This document shows, piece by piece, positions 52,585 through 64,000 of a DNA stretch of 64,000 nt; position 1 is the stretch's first letter; each line of letters begins with the position of its first letter. This stretch comes from Thereva unica (lineage: Eukaryota; Arthropoda; Insecta; Diptera; Therevidae). The DNA is taken from positions 103,935,248-103,999,247 of the forward strand of contig OX465281.1 of assembly GCA_949987705.1 (NCBI GenBank), given 5' to 3'. The notes under the pieces were generated by a model. That model had not been told where the DNA came from, did no database searches, and saw only the letters and a program-made list of their open reading frames with translations. The position numbers and the translations under genes were made by a program.

Positions 52585-52860
52585 AATCGAAATCAGTGAC
52601 CCCCGTATACTAAGTTTTGTAGCAATTGAAGGATATTTCACTACTTTTTGTCGCCATTTTGAAGCCGCCATCTTGTTTATGATAAAATGGACACTAAATT
52701 CGTAATCAGCGACCCCAAAAACCCCCGTATACCAAGTTTTGTAGCAATTGAAGAAGATTTAACTACTTTTGGTCGCCATTTTGAAGCCGCCATCTTGTTT
52801 TTGGAAAAATGGACACTAAATTCGTGATCACCGATTCCAAAACCCCCCATAAACGAAATT
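52585..52860. repeat. ~127-bp direct repeat, two units plus
   Basis: ccgtatac(t/c)aagttttgtagca, cgccattttgaagccgccat and aaatggacactaaattcgt recur twice at a spacing near 127 bp. Confidence 0.8.
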
Positions 52861-54557
52861 TCAAATTGATTGGTTAATGTTAAAGACTTTTGGCCAGCTT
52901 TTCAGCCTTTTGCCCCACTGTGCGACGGCTCGAAAAAATATTATCAAAAATTTCAGACTCAGACAATGCAAATAAAAATATTAATGAAACAGAAAATATG
53001 GAGAATGAAGTTGCAGATTCAAACATTGAATCTATGAGTGATGAAGGAGAAGTTAGTCAAGATATAAATAACACAATCTTAACTGATTCTGGGGACTACT
53101 TATGGGATGAGTACGCAAGCCAGTTCTATTTCCTATACACAAGAGAGTATAAAAGAAAAAAATCTGAAGTCGAGGCTTTTTCAAACGATCTTAGAATATG
53201 GTCGTTAAGGCACAATCAGTGGCGTAGCGTGGATTTGTGCCACCCGGGGCGAACCATAAATTTGCTGCCCCCTACTTTCGAATTGATTCTTTTAATCAAT
53301 AAATCAAAACCCAACTTGAATTTCAAGTAATTTTCAATCCAAGAATTCAAGGCATCATGTAAACGCAATGAATCATATGTAACTAATGAATGTTCGGTAT
53401 AGTGCGCGCCAAAATAAATGGGAATTTTACGCGCAGGCGAATCAATGACAACTCCCACATACATTAACATTCCGTGTATGGATAAAAGTCAAGCGCATAT
53501 GCATTTTAATTTCCCTTTTGAAACTCGTTTACCGGGAACAACACTCCACCATAGCATCTGACCAGGACAAGAGTCGTAGTGAGACGAATTGAATTTTTGA
53601 TTCAAAGTATAAATGAGCGGGTGATTTGGGGTTTTAAACGAACGGAATGACGAGGTGCACTTTTCTTTTCGAAGCTACTTTCGTGGAGAAGATTTGAGGC
53701 TTTCACTGCGCATCAAAAAAATCGATTTTGACATTTCCAATTGTTTTGGCGCAGGCTATATCCGTGCTTCAAGGTTGGGCTGAATTATAAACTTTAACAA
53801 ACCCAGAGAGCTTGAACCAGTAATTTCTCTCTGTAATTTATTTCAGTCTGTCTTTAGATAGAAAGCCTCGTAGACGACCGAGGTTAAGCTTAAACAATTC
53901 TCTGTCCAATATCTGGAGGTTTTATTTCCCATCATCGTAGAAAGGGGATTTTAAAGACAAATGTGGCAGCTGTTGGAGCCCTTCTCAAACTTCAGCATTT
54001 ACAGCCAGCATCATAAAAGAAGGGAATCTTAAAATAGCTGTTTCCATGCGCATTGAGAGTCTCATACAATATGCTCATTTATATTTTCAGTTAGCTGACT
54101 CGACGGTCATTGTCCTGTCCAAATTTCAATAGATTTGTTTGTCTGCATTCTGTATTTCCAATTAATAAGACGTTTCATTCTCAACTCTAATATGGACAAT
54201 TAGAGAAATTATGCCCTGCAAATAATCGAAAGAATAACGCCAAATAATTTACTAATAGAAAAGGGGTTGTCTTCCTTCACAGGCGTACGCTTTTTTGATA
54301 ATCCGTCAAATAGGAGAGTTTGGTTGGATAATTTTGATGCATCAACTTTATAGTCCAGAAATAAGACCAAACTTAAATGAAAAGTAACGCAGAAGTAAAG
54401 TAGACGTAACTTCCACTGAAGTAGATTAACATCCACTTACTACCATCCATATTGGTCACTCTCATAATAAGCCGGCGTTTGGCTTTTTTGCGCCCGGTGC
54501 ATATACATATTGCGCCCCCTTCATTTTTGTTCATTTTGTGAAAAAATAACTCGGACA

Positions 54558-54775
54558 TGTCGCTCCCTATGTGCCAGCCTTTAACATTCGTAAAAGGAAA
54601 TTTGCATCATAATCCAACTACGTGCTTCAATGAGTGACCTTTAGATTTTGTAGAGATCAGTTCGTCATGAACCTTTGTAGCGTGCGCTAATAAATCGTTT
54701 AAATTTTGAACCCACGTGTTTTCACTTAGTATTATTATCAGTCTTTTCAGAATTTCCCTTCAAGCTTTTTCGACA
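54558..54775 (+). repeat. putative 5' LTR of a BEL remnant
   Basis: Starts tgtcgctccc and ends tttttcgaca immediately before a PBS; contains AATAAA near 54690. No matching 3' LTR was found in the window, so the border is inferred from the TGT/ACA ends and the PBS. Confidence 0.5.
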
Positions 54776-54776
54776 T

Positions 54777-54794
54777 TGGTGCCGAAACCCGGGA
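54777..54794 (+). promoter_or_regulatory. BEL remnant primer-binding site
   Basis: TGGTGCCGAAACCCGGGA, the usual form in BEL elements, and different from the site used by the intact BEL at 639. Confidence 0.7.
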
Positions 54795-54866
54795 AGTATC
54801 GTTTGCGGATTGTGATAATTTATCTTAACCGGTTAACACGGGTTCAATTAACGTAATCAAATTAAA

Positions 54867-56254
54867 ATGGATGTCGCTGCACGCGCTACATATCGTGGCC
54901 AGGTCACGAAGATCGCCAATAGTGCAACAGATTACTTAAAGACGCCGGAATCGCGTATTAACGAAAGTAATCTTAATCGCATAGACGAAGTGGAAGAAGA
55001 ACTGACGGTCTTTCTTGAACGGTTAACGGCGGCTCATCAGAGTTTGTGTAAAATCAATATCAGTGCTGGTGATAGCTTTAAAGCGGAAGATCTAAAGAAG
55101 GAATGTGAAACAATCGCCGACTATGAGGATAAAGCGATAGCGGTGATATCTCGCTTAAAACAACGTCCCTCGAAATTAAATAGTTTTCGCGTCGATAAAC
55201 CTTCATTAGCTACAAGTAATATAGCACATGTGAATCACAACGCTTAATTGCCTAAGCTCGCCCTGAAAACATTTTCTGGAGATTTCAAGGAATGGCTTCC
55301 ATTTTGGGAATGCTTTCGTGCTGCTGTCCATGAGCGCGAAAATCTCAGCGAGTGTGACAAATTCAATTGCACCTGAATCTAACAGGAAAAGCAGCTGAGT
55401 CAATTGCGGGCTTTGTACCTTCAGCAGAAAATTATCATGGGGCAATCTCTCTCCTTCAAGAGGAATACGGTGATGAAGAGAGACTTGTAGACCATGTGAT
55501 GCAGCAACTGATGTCATTGTCATACGTTCATTCACCTCGAGATGCGTCAGGGCTTCGTCGTCTATATAATGCTGTCGTTAGTCATACTAGAACACTTACC
55601 TCGTTCGGAGTTCCGTCATCTCAGTATTCGGTAATGCTAAAAACATTTTTATTAAAGTGCCTTCCTGATGAAATGGTCGTGGGTTTCTATCGGTCACATC
55701 AAAATAATTCTAAAGACAATAAGGCGACTGACGTTGACCCCGACGTGACATCTATAGTGGGCAGTGATACGTCATCAAAGGGCTTTAACGGTTACGGAAG
55801 TGTGGGGATTATCCTTAAATATCTGAAGGCTGAAGTAGAGTCTCTTGAACGGTCGGCTCAAGCTCATGGTAAACGGTCCTTACAACCTTCATCAAGTAAA
55901 GTTATTGAAACAGCTGCTGCGCTTTTAACTCCTAATGTACCCATAAGATGTTGTTTTTGTGGATCTGATTCGCATGTTCCCGAAAGCTGTGATGCACAGA
56001 TGACAATTCCTCAACGCAAGGAAATTTTAATGAAACAAGGTCGATGCTTCAGATGCTTACGTAAAGGTCATTCTTCTCGCGGGTGCCGCAACAACTTTAT
56101 GAGGTGCGTTAATTGTAAAGGGCGACATCCATCGTGCTTATGCGATCCTTCTTATAAAGAAACTCTAAAGGGAGATTCCTTGGCAAGAAAAGTCGAACCG
56201 AATTTTTTGATGGCAGTAAAGGAAAATGAAAGAAGACACAAACACTCATTTTAA
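54867..56254 (+). pseudogene. BEL/Pao Gag remnant
   Basis: Starts MDVAARATYRGQVTKI with a helical N-terminus. An in-frame TAA (55245) is followed by the DUF1759-type start LPKLALKTFSGDFKEWLPFW. A frameshift near 55365 leads to LNLTGKAAESIAGF and LKCLPDEMVVGFYR, and the zinc knuckles CCFCGSDSHVPESC and CFRCLRKGHSSRGC. It ends at 56254 where other sequence takes over. A second BEL lineage, distinct from the intact element, trapped inside the hAT element. Pol is absent. Confidence 0.85.
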
Positions 56255-57821
56255 ATGAAGGCACGGAATTATTCTTTCACTTTTTTGAAATTGCGCCCTG
56301 TCCAATTGCGCCCAGTACAAATACACCAGTTGCACCTATGAAAGCGCGCCCTTGCCTTTATCCAATCAGGATTTGCTTCGCGATATTGCTTTTGTGGTGA
56401 GTTTACTTACGCTTTAAATTCACAAAACTCTCCCGCTAATGCTGATTAATGCTCTCCGATGATTTTCATTGTAAGCTGCACTTCCTTAACTATTTTCAGC
56501 ACTAATAATGCTACAAACTGGAATCTCCATAACGAAGTCGTTCTCCAATCCTTTTTATTTCGAAGGATAATAGATGGTCACTGCACTGCATATATTGGTT
56601 TCTACGGTAGAGTCTTGCATAACAAAGCAGTCCACTTAACAGCCTTACTGGACATAGAAGCCGCTTTCAAAAACTTCAGAACAGAGGCGATCTAGGTGTT
56701 TCTCGCCGAAGTAGTGATCTATAATAGTACGACTTATTTGAATTACAAATCATGACCTATGGCACCGTGCCAGCCAAGAAAGGAAAGACGACAAAATCAG
56801 GCGAACTAAATGAAATTGCATTGGCCACACCTTGCAGAAGGCAATGGTAAAACGCACAGAAGGTACATTTCGTGTAATATATGACAATTGGATCACTTTT
56901 TCAATTTTTTTTAAATCTTAATTTCTGAAATTGCGCCCGATGCAAGTGCACCATTTTCACTTATGAAAGCGCCGTCCTTGCTCTCATACATTTATATGGA
57001 ATGGTACCTAACTTCACATGACTTCACATCCCTTCCCATTTAGGTTTGGCCTATAGACACCATCAGCCAGGACATCGTGCTGGATGTGGCAATGGTTAGG
57101 GCCTGATGTTACCAGCAGCATCTCTAGCTCGATCCAGTTTGGCCGCCGCCCGGGGCAATGGCCCCCTCGGCACCCCCCACGCTACGCCACTGGGCACAAT
57201 ATTAGACATACAGCTTTAAAGGATCTTTTGTCATTATTACAGAATAATGGATTTAAAGGAATTCCATGTGATGGTCGGACACTTTTGTGCACTCCACGTA
57301 TTATAAATATTATTGCAATGACACCAGGCCAAGCATTTAGGTTTAGATATTACCTTAAAATTAATTTTAAAAGGAATTTCTCCAAAATTAGAAGATATTC
57401 TTCTCAATTTTAATATTGACGGTCTACCCATCAGTACTTCTTCAAAGGCTCAACTCTGGCCAATACTATGTAAAATTGACGAGTATCCAATTAAACCTTT
57501 TCCCGTGGGGGTATACTATGGAGATTCAAAGCCGAAAGAAGTGGGAGAATTTTTGAAATTTCTGATCAATGATATAACAATGTTACTGGAAAACGGAATC
57601 CAAATAGAAGGAAAAATTGTAAATATAAATGTGGGAAAATTTATTTGTGACTCTCCAGCTAGAGCTTTCATCAAATGCATTAAGGGTCATAATGGATATT
57701 TTGCATGTGTTAGATGTAATGTGGAAGAAACATCGCATGAGCTATCGGGAAATATCAGCACGTTTAAGAACAAATGAAAGTTTTAGAGAAAAATTACATG
57801 AAGACCATCATAATGGTATAT

Positions 57822-58077
57822 GGGCCTTTCCACACTAGTATTCTGTATTCAGTATGCAAACGGGTTTTTAGGAAGGGGGTAAGATAATCAAGGAGAATTC
57901 TCTACAAAAAGTGATGAACTTGGAGAGAAATGTGCAGCACATTTCAAACCTATTTCTCGGGCTTCAACTCACTAACACCAATAGAGACACGCCGCTGCAA
58001 GAATACAGGTGTGGAAATCGCGGTTGTTGTCAATCCAGTTTGCATACTGCATACAGAATACTAGTGTGGAAAGGCCC
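57822..58077. mobile_element. 256-bp MITE in the transposase-derived gene
   Basis: Inverted ends gggcctttccacactagtat (57822) and complement (58077), extending about 35 bp, flanked by TAT (57819-57821, 58078-58080). Removing it with one TAT restores the coding frame across the junction. TIR style is Harbinger-like; the TAT target is not the usual TTA/TAA. Confidence 0.85.
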
Positions 58078-59175
58078 TATCTCCGCTAAAAAATCTCTCC
58101 ATAAATATGATATCACAATTTCCATTGGATTATATGCATTTGGTTTGCCTTGGCGTTGTGAAAAAAATGTTAATTTATTGGACTAAAGGCGGGGCTACCC
58201 TACATGTTAAAATATCGAATAAAGATATAACTATGATAACAAATAAACTACTATCTTATAGAAAAACTTTGCCTAGTGAATTTAATCGAAGTATTAGAGG
58301 ATTAGATGTTTTATCCTTTTGGAAAGCCACAGAGCTGCGTACATTTCTACTCTATCCTGGACCTGTAGCCTTAAAAGATATTTTACAACATGAAGTATAT
58401 ATACATTTCCTTATACTTCATTGCGCGATAAGGGTATGTATTAGTAAAACCCACATAAAATATAGTTCAGTAGCAAGAGAAATGCTCAAAAATTTTGTTC
58501 TAAGTTTTTATCTATATATGGAGGAGATTGCGTAAGTTATAATGTTCATAATCTAATTCACTTGGTTGATGATGTAGAAAAATGGGGTGTATTAGATAAT
58601 TTTAGTTCATTTCCAAATTAAAATGAATTACGGAACATTAAAAATTTAGTAAGAGCTGGATCGAAGTCACTACAACAAGTAGCAAACCGCAACACTGAAA
58701 ATCTAACAAGCTATTGTGTAGCATACAAAAAACCTTCTTACCCTATTCTTTGTAAAAATTTAGGCGATTCTCATGCAATATCGTGCTGCAACGGAGTTTA
58801 TTTAGAACTTAAATTTGAACACTTTGTAGTAAAAAGTACAGAAAGAGATCAGTGTTTTATTTCAAATAAAGGAGATGTAGTGCGCTTTATAAATTGAACG
58901 ATAACAAATGATAATAATCCAGTAATATGGAAGCAGTTTGAAAAATATAACAAAATTTGACTTACCAATTTCATCTCTTCATTTAGATATTTTTATGACA
59001 AATAATATGGAGGAAAATATTTCTTCACTTTGGAATATAAATAATGTAAAATTTAAAGTTTTTAAAATTCAACAGAATACAGACAAAAATATATTTTTTC
59101 CTCTTTCGTCATAGGGAACAAAGTTATAATAAAAAAGGATAACTAGAAAATAATATAAATAATCAAAAGGGGAAA

Positions 59176-61066
59176 ATGTTCGCTTTAGTAGAAACATACG
59201 AAGAAAATGAAAAACTTATCTCAGCAGTACCGAAATTATGGATAATATGTAGAAAACTTTTTGCACTGGCCCACAAAACCTGCAGAAATTGTAAGAGGAC
59301 AATGTATACCTCCACGGGATAATAGGAAAAAATATAGTTTTAAAATGTTGGAAGATAACATAGGTAAATGTATTATGTACATTGTTAAAGTTATTTCTTA
59401 AAATTATTATTTTCTAATTTTTCTATACAGAAGCTTTCGAATCAGCGATACAAAAGGAAAAGGAGACAATTATGGTATCATCAGAAGATGAACTTTACAA
59501 CATCAACGTCAATTATGATAGTATGATCATGATGTCCGAAGGTAAATTAGAAATATTTATGTCAAAATATATATGTTATATATTTTTTATAACTATAGAA
59601 GAAAGAACGCTGTTGAGCGAAACTGAAATAAGCAATCAGCATAATGAAAACACATTCCCAATTGAAAAGAATATGGCAGAGCAGTCGAGTAAGTTTTGAA
59701 ATTAAAACTAAATATTCAGTAATATTGTAATAAAGCCTCGTTCACACGGTGACACTGATGTCGTGGCATTTAATGTCGCGACGTGAATGTCGCAAAAGTG
59801 TCATCGTCTGAACTATTGAATGTCGTAACGTCTTGACGTCGTCACACTAATGCCACATATCAAAATGTTTTGATATTTGATACCCGACACTAGCGGTGTC
59901 GCGGCACTGGAATCAAAGAACATTGGCGGCAGTGGCAGCATGTGACATCTGATCCACAATTCAACACTTTATTATAGATTTTGGAGGTGTTTTGTTTATA
60001 TCAGTTTATGTAAATCATACCTTCATTTGATCTAGTTTTATTTTTGGAATGTAACCAGCAAATAGCCATGTCTATGGGATAAGTCCATTCCAGAATATAA
60101 AGACAGAAATAACGGCATGAAGCGGAAGTTGCGCCTTTGAAAATTTCTAAATTAGAAAACGTGAAACCATTAAGGCCAAAAATTCGATCAATTAGAGAAT
60201 TATCCAAAAACCAAGATTTTGAACCTGCCTCTTCTAATACATTCGCTACTGCAGATACAAGTTCCGCAATTTCTTTAGAAGAGCGTCGCAAAACTATGCG
60301 TGGATCATGTGAACACTTAGTACCGTGACATCAAATGCCGTGTACTGTCATGACGTTAATGCCACGACATCTGTGTCACCGTGTGAACGAGGCTTTAATT
60401 AACTCCAGGTGAAACTCATATTCCCTTAGCAATAAACTGTGCAATATGTGGTATGAGCTCAAAGAAATGCCGTTATTTCAAATTATAATAAAAGTTATAT
60501 GTTCCAGACATTGTTCGAAAGGATATAGCATCGCTAAAAGAAGATGTTATGAAACAAACGAGTTTAATAGCTCAAATGCAGGTGACTTTGGATTTATTAA
60601 TGCAGAAGTTTTTGCCGCAAATCGATGAGGAACATGTAGAAACAAAGTTTTCCTTCCCTCTAAAAACTACAAAAGAAATTGAGGAATTTGAAGATAGACT
60701 TCATAAAGATGAAGTTTATAAAAAAACAGTTGTAAGTAAAAAAATTAATTTTGTAATTTTTTCCATTTTATTTACATGCTTTTATTATACTTTCGTATCA
60801 GATAAAAAGGATTTCTCGATTAGGAGGATTAAATGCTTCAAAAACAGCAAGTAATATTTTAGCATTTTTATTCAAAGATGAACTGCTCGAAAAGTATTCA
60901 TGGGGTGGGACATTTACAAAAGCGAATTTTAAGTCCTTCACATGTATTAACAACGTCATCAATATTGTTGTTAATAAAGTCTTATGTATACAGGGAACAT
61001 AGCCACAAAGAACTGATGAAAGAATATTTAAAACACTGTCGATCAAGATTAAGTCGCAAAAGGTAA
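59176..61066 (+). pseudogene. five-exon gene with C-terminal DUF4806-like domain, decayed
   Basis: Exons by GT-AG borders: 59176-59363 (MFALVETYEENEKL, then in another frame NFLHWPTKP), 59431-59541, 59599-59688, 60508-60731 (heptads MKQTSLIAQMQVTLDLLMQ, then FSFPLKTTKEIEEFEDRL) and 60802-61066 (RLGGLNASKTASNILAFLF, YSWGG, CRSRLSRKR). The last two exons match the DUF4806 pattern of many uncharacterised arthropod and cnidarian proteins. Two frameshifts (about 59245 and 60985) make it a pseudogene. It lies 60 bp downstream of the Tnp2-like gene on the same strand, which suggests the two were carried together. Function unknown. Confidence 0.65.
59732..60396. mobile_element. 665-bp MITE in an intron of the DUF4806-like gene
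   Basis: Inverted ends aaagcctcgttcacacggtg (59732) and complement (60396), flanked by AAT (59729-59731, 60397-60399). Subterminal repeats of gtcgtg/cacgac type (tgtcgtggca, atgtcgcgacg). A minus open stretch inside (60001-60291) is not recognised. Confidence 0.85.
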
Positions 61067-61963
61067 AAATCCTTTTACTGTACAATGTATTGATAATTTA
61101 TCACTGATGTGATTAATAATATATAATTAGTATAAAAAGAAATACAAAATTAATTTTTGTTTTATTTTTTCAGTTTTACGTGTACGAGCACCACACAAGA
61201 GGACCAGACCCCTAAAACATAATTAATAATAATTTACATTTAAATTTCTTTATCTTTTTTCTGTTATTTGCTTTAAAAAAATGTGATGAACATATTTTAT
61301 GTTATATTTCCGTATTAAGAAAGAAATTTTGATTTGCCTTTTGTTTACACTATAATAGTTATTAAATAAAAGCGAACATAATCCTAATATTACCTAATAT
61401 TTTATTCTTAAATTCCTACAAACAAAGCAAAATCAAATACTAAAAAACACCAATAAGAAACCGTAAGTTATATACCGTCAAAAGCAAGCCTAGAAAGAAC
61501 CTAAGCGTCAAATCAGTAAAAAGAAAACTTAAAAATTACCTTAGTTACAATATTACCAAAACTTACCATAAGTTTATCTTTAACGTTAAATTCACGTAAA
61601 TAGAACTACTGCAAAAAACGGGTTTCTTGTCAGCCAATTTTTACCACGGTAATTAAAAAAACGTACCAAATCCATGTATAAAGCAAGTTATCGCAAAGTT
61701 AAAATGACGTCTTTGACACCCAATCCAGTTAAAACACGTAGGTATCAAAAGCGTTCTATACACCGTGTTTTAAATCGATTTGGTTGGTTGGGTATGTTAT
61801 CTTCCTATATTTTTACTTTTTTTCATGTATTTCATTTTTTCATACTTTATTGGTACATACTTGTATTATCGCTTTGTTTTAAATTGTCAACTTTGAGAAA
61901 ATCCGTCAACCCGTAACAGAGCCCCACTTTCGAATATGTGTATTTCTACTGTTAAGCAGACTT
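61067..61963. other. interval without recognisable gene
   Basis: After the DUF4806-like gene: polyA-signal-like AATAAA at about 61366, then AT-rich DNA. I looked here for a terminal inverted repeat matching the left side of the Tnp2-like gene and found none. Confidence 0.4.
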
Positions 61964-63488
61964 CTTCTTTCTTTCTTTAAACTCCTTTAATCCCTCATGG
62001 GACATAGGGCGGAAACAGTTGCCCTCCAGCGGACTCTGTTTTGCGCGACAGCTATTAGCTCCGACCAGGATCTCCCAGTTGTTGCGGCTTCTTCTAGTAG
62101 GGTTTTCCTCCACGTTGTTCTAGGTCTTCCTACTCGACGGGATCCTTGCGGATTCCAGTCAAGGGCCTGTTTGGCTAGATTTTCGTTTTCGCGTCGCAAG
62201 GTGTGGCCAACCCAATTCCATTTCCTTCGCCTGATTTGGTTGTCTATCCTTTCTTGGCCGGCACGGCGCCATAGTTTTTCGTTTGAAATTCTATCTTGCC
62301 AGCGAATTTTTAGGATACGACGAAGGCATCTGTTGATGAAGACTTGTAGGCGCCCTGTTATGAATTGGGTGACTTTCCATGTTTCGCATCCATACAAAAG
62401 AACTGCCTTAACGTTGGAGTTGAACAGCCGCAATTTGATGTTAGTGGAAATCACCGTTGATCTCCATATGTGTGACAGGCATGCATATGCGCCTCGTGGT
62501 TTATTTATTCTGGAACTGACGTCTTCTTCTGCCCCACCATTTTCGGTAATAATGCTACCGAGGTAGCAGAATTTGTTTACCAGTTCCACGTCACGGTTAT
62601 TCAGCGCTGTTCGTTCAATGGTGTTTGCATTTTTCCGCATTTCTTTAGTTTTAGTCGGATTTAGCCTTAAGCCTGCTGGACTACTTTCTGTTGCCAAATT
62701 GTTTAACATGTTTTTGAGGTCCTGGTGTCTGTGGGCCAGCAAACAGATATCATCGGCGTAGTCGAGATCCTTAAGGCGGTCTACCAAACCCCATTGTATG
62801 TCGCCTGTTATATTATCTAGAGCGCCGACAAGGATGTAATTTATTACTATAAGAAATAGTATTGGCGAAAGTAGGCATCCTTGTCGTACTCCTGAGCTCA
62901 CCTCAAAGCTGTCGGATAATTTTCCATTATGGAGAACTCTGCATTTGGAATTGTTATATAGGGCTTTTATCAATTCTATTATTTTATCAGGCAGTCCACG
63001 TCGCCGTAGTGCCTTCCAAATGAAGCTCCCATTAACCGAGTCGAAAGCTTTCTCATAGTCTACGAAAGCAAGGTAAAGGGTGATCGGAATTCAGTAGACT
63101 GCTCCACTATTATTCTCAAGGTGTTAATATGATCAATACAGGAGCGCCCTTCCTGAATCCGGCCTGCTGCCTATTAAGCGTTCGATCAACTGCCTCACTT
63201 ATCCTAGATAGTAATATATGGGACAAAATTTTGCCCACAGTAGATAATAAACATCCAGTTGTCGCATATTGTTAGGTCCCCCTTTTTTGGTATTTTGACT
63301 ATGATACCTTCCGTCCAATCCTCCGGAAAGGTACAGGTGTTCCATGCTATTTCTAGGATTGGTTGAAGCGCATCTGCTATGAGGCTTGAGTAGGCTTTCA
63401 ACAATTCTGGCGGGATGCCATCTTTTCCTGCTGCTTTACCATTAGCCATCGCATGAATTGCGGTTACTATTTCCGTCTTTGATGGGGC
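61964..63488 (-). mobile_element. RTE LINE, 5'-truncated second copy
   Basis: Closely similar (clearly over 90 percent by eye) to 2612-4122 of the full copy. Its 3' tail on minus is gag followed by tttaaagaaagaaagaaga. Homology ends at about 63488 (gatggggcc), so the endonuclease end is missing. Confidence 0.92.
61987..63488 (-). pseudogene. RTE reverse transcriptase, truncated and frameshifted
   Basis: RT and C-terminal domains of the RTE protein: TEIVTAIHAMANGKAAGKDG and NTCFPEDWTEGI-type start (63480-63260), then indels near 63250 (about 8 bases lost) and 63078 (2 bases lost). The frame then stays open from 62973 to 61987 with the catalytic LDYADDI and the tail ending CPMRD. The endonuclease is absent. 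Not functional. Confidence 0.9.
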
Positions 63489-64000
63489 CTGTTGTGATAT
63501 TATATATAGGCCAGTCATTAGAGCGAAAAAAACGGCAGATTTTGTTATAAAATTGTACAGCAAACTGCTTGCACTACTACTTCAGGGGTATCTCATAGAT
63601 TACTAAAACCAAAAAACCAGCCAAAATTTACTCATGTGGAATTGTTTAAACAATAATTAGCAACAAAAATGGGTACTTTTTCCGTTTTCGGCGTATACAA
63701 TAAAAAGTACTAGATGAATCACGTTACTCCCAACAGGATATTTGTAGAGAATTGAAAACCCTACAAAATGGGATTTACTAGACCTCGATCGGATAATTTT
63801 TCGCCGAGAAAAGCTAAAAACCCCTTAAAAAGGCCATATTTTCAAAAGCTCCTACCTCTGTTACTTTGCAATATTAGGGTATGATTTTTTGGGACATAGT
63901 ACCCTGGTACATATACTTTAAACAAAATAGACCCTAATCTTGCACATTGCGCCAATATTAGCAGAGTGGCCCGATTGAAATTTCCAAAACGGTTTCTGAA
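63489..64000. other. right edge, no gene seen
   Basis: AT-rich sequence with no open frame of note, no inverted repeat and no family that I recognise. Confidence 0.4.

Larger units (their letters stand above)
53217..57192. mobile_element. non-autonomous hAT-type element carrying a BEL remnant
   Basis: Ends cagtggcgtagcgtgg (53217) and ccacgctacgccactg (57192), flanked by the 8-bp duplication ggcacaat (53209-53216, 57193-57200), the hAT target length. No hAT transposase inside. It contains repeated attgcgccc tracts (about 54510, 56290, 56935) with a partial internal duplication (56275-56365 and 56930-56985). A 5' BEL remnant lies at 54558-56254. Confidence 0.88.
52906..59115 (+). pseudogene. 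Tnp2-like transposase-derived gene, decayed and twice interrupted
   Basis: After an acceptor-like ttttcag, the frame opens with CPTVRRLEKILSK and an acidic region. It reaches SLRHN at 53216, where a hAT element interrupts. It resumes exactly at 57201 with IRHTALKDLLSLLQ and DGRTLLCTPR. Later blocks: LLNFNIDGLPIS, QLWPILC, PVGVYYGDSKP, FICDSPARAFI, then a MITE (57822-58077), then FPLDYMHLVCLGVVKK, FWKATELRTFLLYPGP and SYNVHNLIHLVDDVEKWG, ending near 59115. At least five frameshifts or stops. These blocks are those of a widespread animal family of uncharacterised transposase-derived proteins resembling Tnp2 of CACTA/EnSpm elements. The placement is from memory of the pattern and tentative; no TIRs were found. 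Confidence 0.65.

Noticed and set aside
61674..61916. 80-codon frame with a hydrophobic C-terminus
   Set aside because: Hydrophobic content comes from T-rich DNA; no conserved motif or gene context.
50723..61963. CACTA-type terminal repeats for the Tnp2-like/DUF4806 pair
   Set aside because: A CACTG start occurs at about 51114, but no matching CAGTG end was found to the right of 61066, so no borders can be drawn.

Overview
This is a stretch of an insect genome (AT-rich, eukaryotic, introns with GT-AG borders) made almost entirely of transposable elements. The only host exon I can recognise with confidence is at 25931-26043 (minus strand). It is a 37-codon first coding exon whose protein matches the conserved N-terminus of G-protein-coupled receptor kinase 2 (Gprk1/GRK2 type) and ends in a consensus splice donor. 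No second exon is visible towards coordinate 1, so roughly the left 26 kb is read here as transposon-filled intron 1. The insect order cannot be fixed from this sequence.

Layout. (1) 161-12322: a young BEL/Pao LTR retrotransposon (477-bp LTRs with 3 differences, TSD ATAAT) encoding gag, pol and a baculovirus-F-like envelope. A full-length RTE-type LINE with an intact 991-codon frame sits inside it in antisense (2591-5874, 10-bp TSD). (2) 13694-25392: a nest of insertions with base-exact junctions. Tc1 element A holds an unclassified 1.1-kb insert and Tc1 element B. B holds a deleted PIF/Harbinger and a Helitron, and the Helitron holds a CR1-like LINE. (3) 25402-27490: an RTE fragment, a 46-bp palindromic insert, the GRK2 exon and its upstream flank. 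(4) 27494-34930: PIF/Harbinger elements and MITEs with TTA/TAA (or ATT/AAT) target duplications, including one Harbinger with both of its genes, slightly broken.

(5) 34972-50715: a 15.7-kb element bounded by long inverted repeats and a 7-bp duplication (ACGCTAC). It carries a Ty3/Gypsy element with identical LTRs, a ~246-bp satellite interrupted by a fold-back element, a degenerate ubiquitin-specific-protease-like gene with Asn-rich repeats, a second internal TIR copy, and mariner and LINE fragments. (6) 52262-61066: two adjacent decayed plus-strand genes. The first is a transposase-derived protein of the Tnp2-like kind; the second is a five-exon gene ending in a DUF4806-like domain. The first is split by a hAT-type element that itself contains a BEL gag remnant, and by a 256-bp MITE. 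(7) 61964-63488: a 5'-truncated second RTE copy.

How the parts relate. Most genes here serve their own element's mobility: RT/integrase, transposases, Helitron helicase and Harbinger DNA-binding partners. The nesting gives a relative order of insertion, since each inner element is younger than its host. The most unusual parts are the long-TIR element with its protease-like gene, the Tnp2-like plus DUF4806 gene pair, and the BEL element whose F-like envelope is fused in frame to pol.
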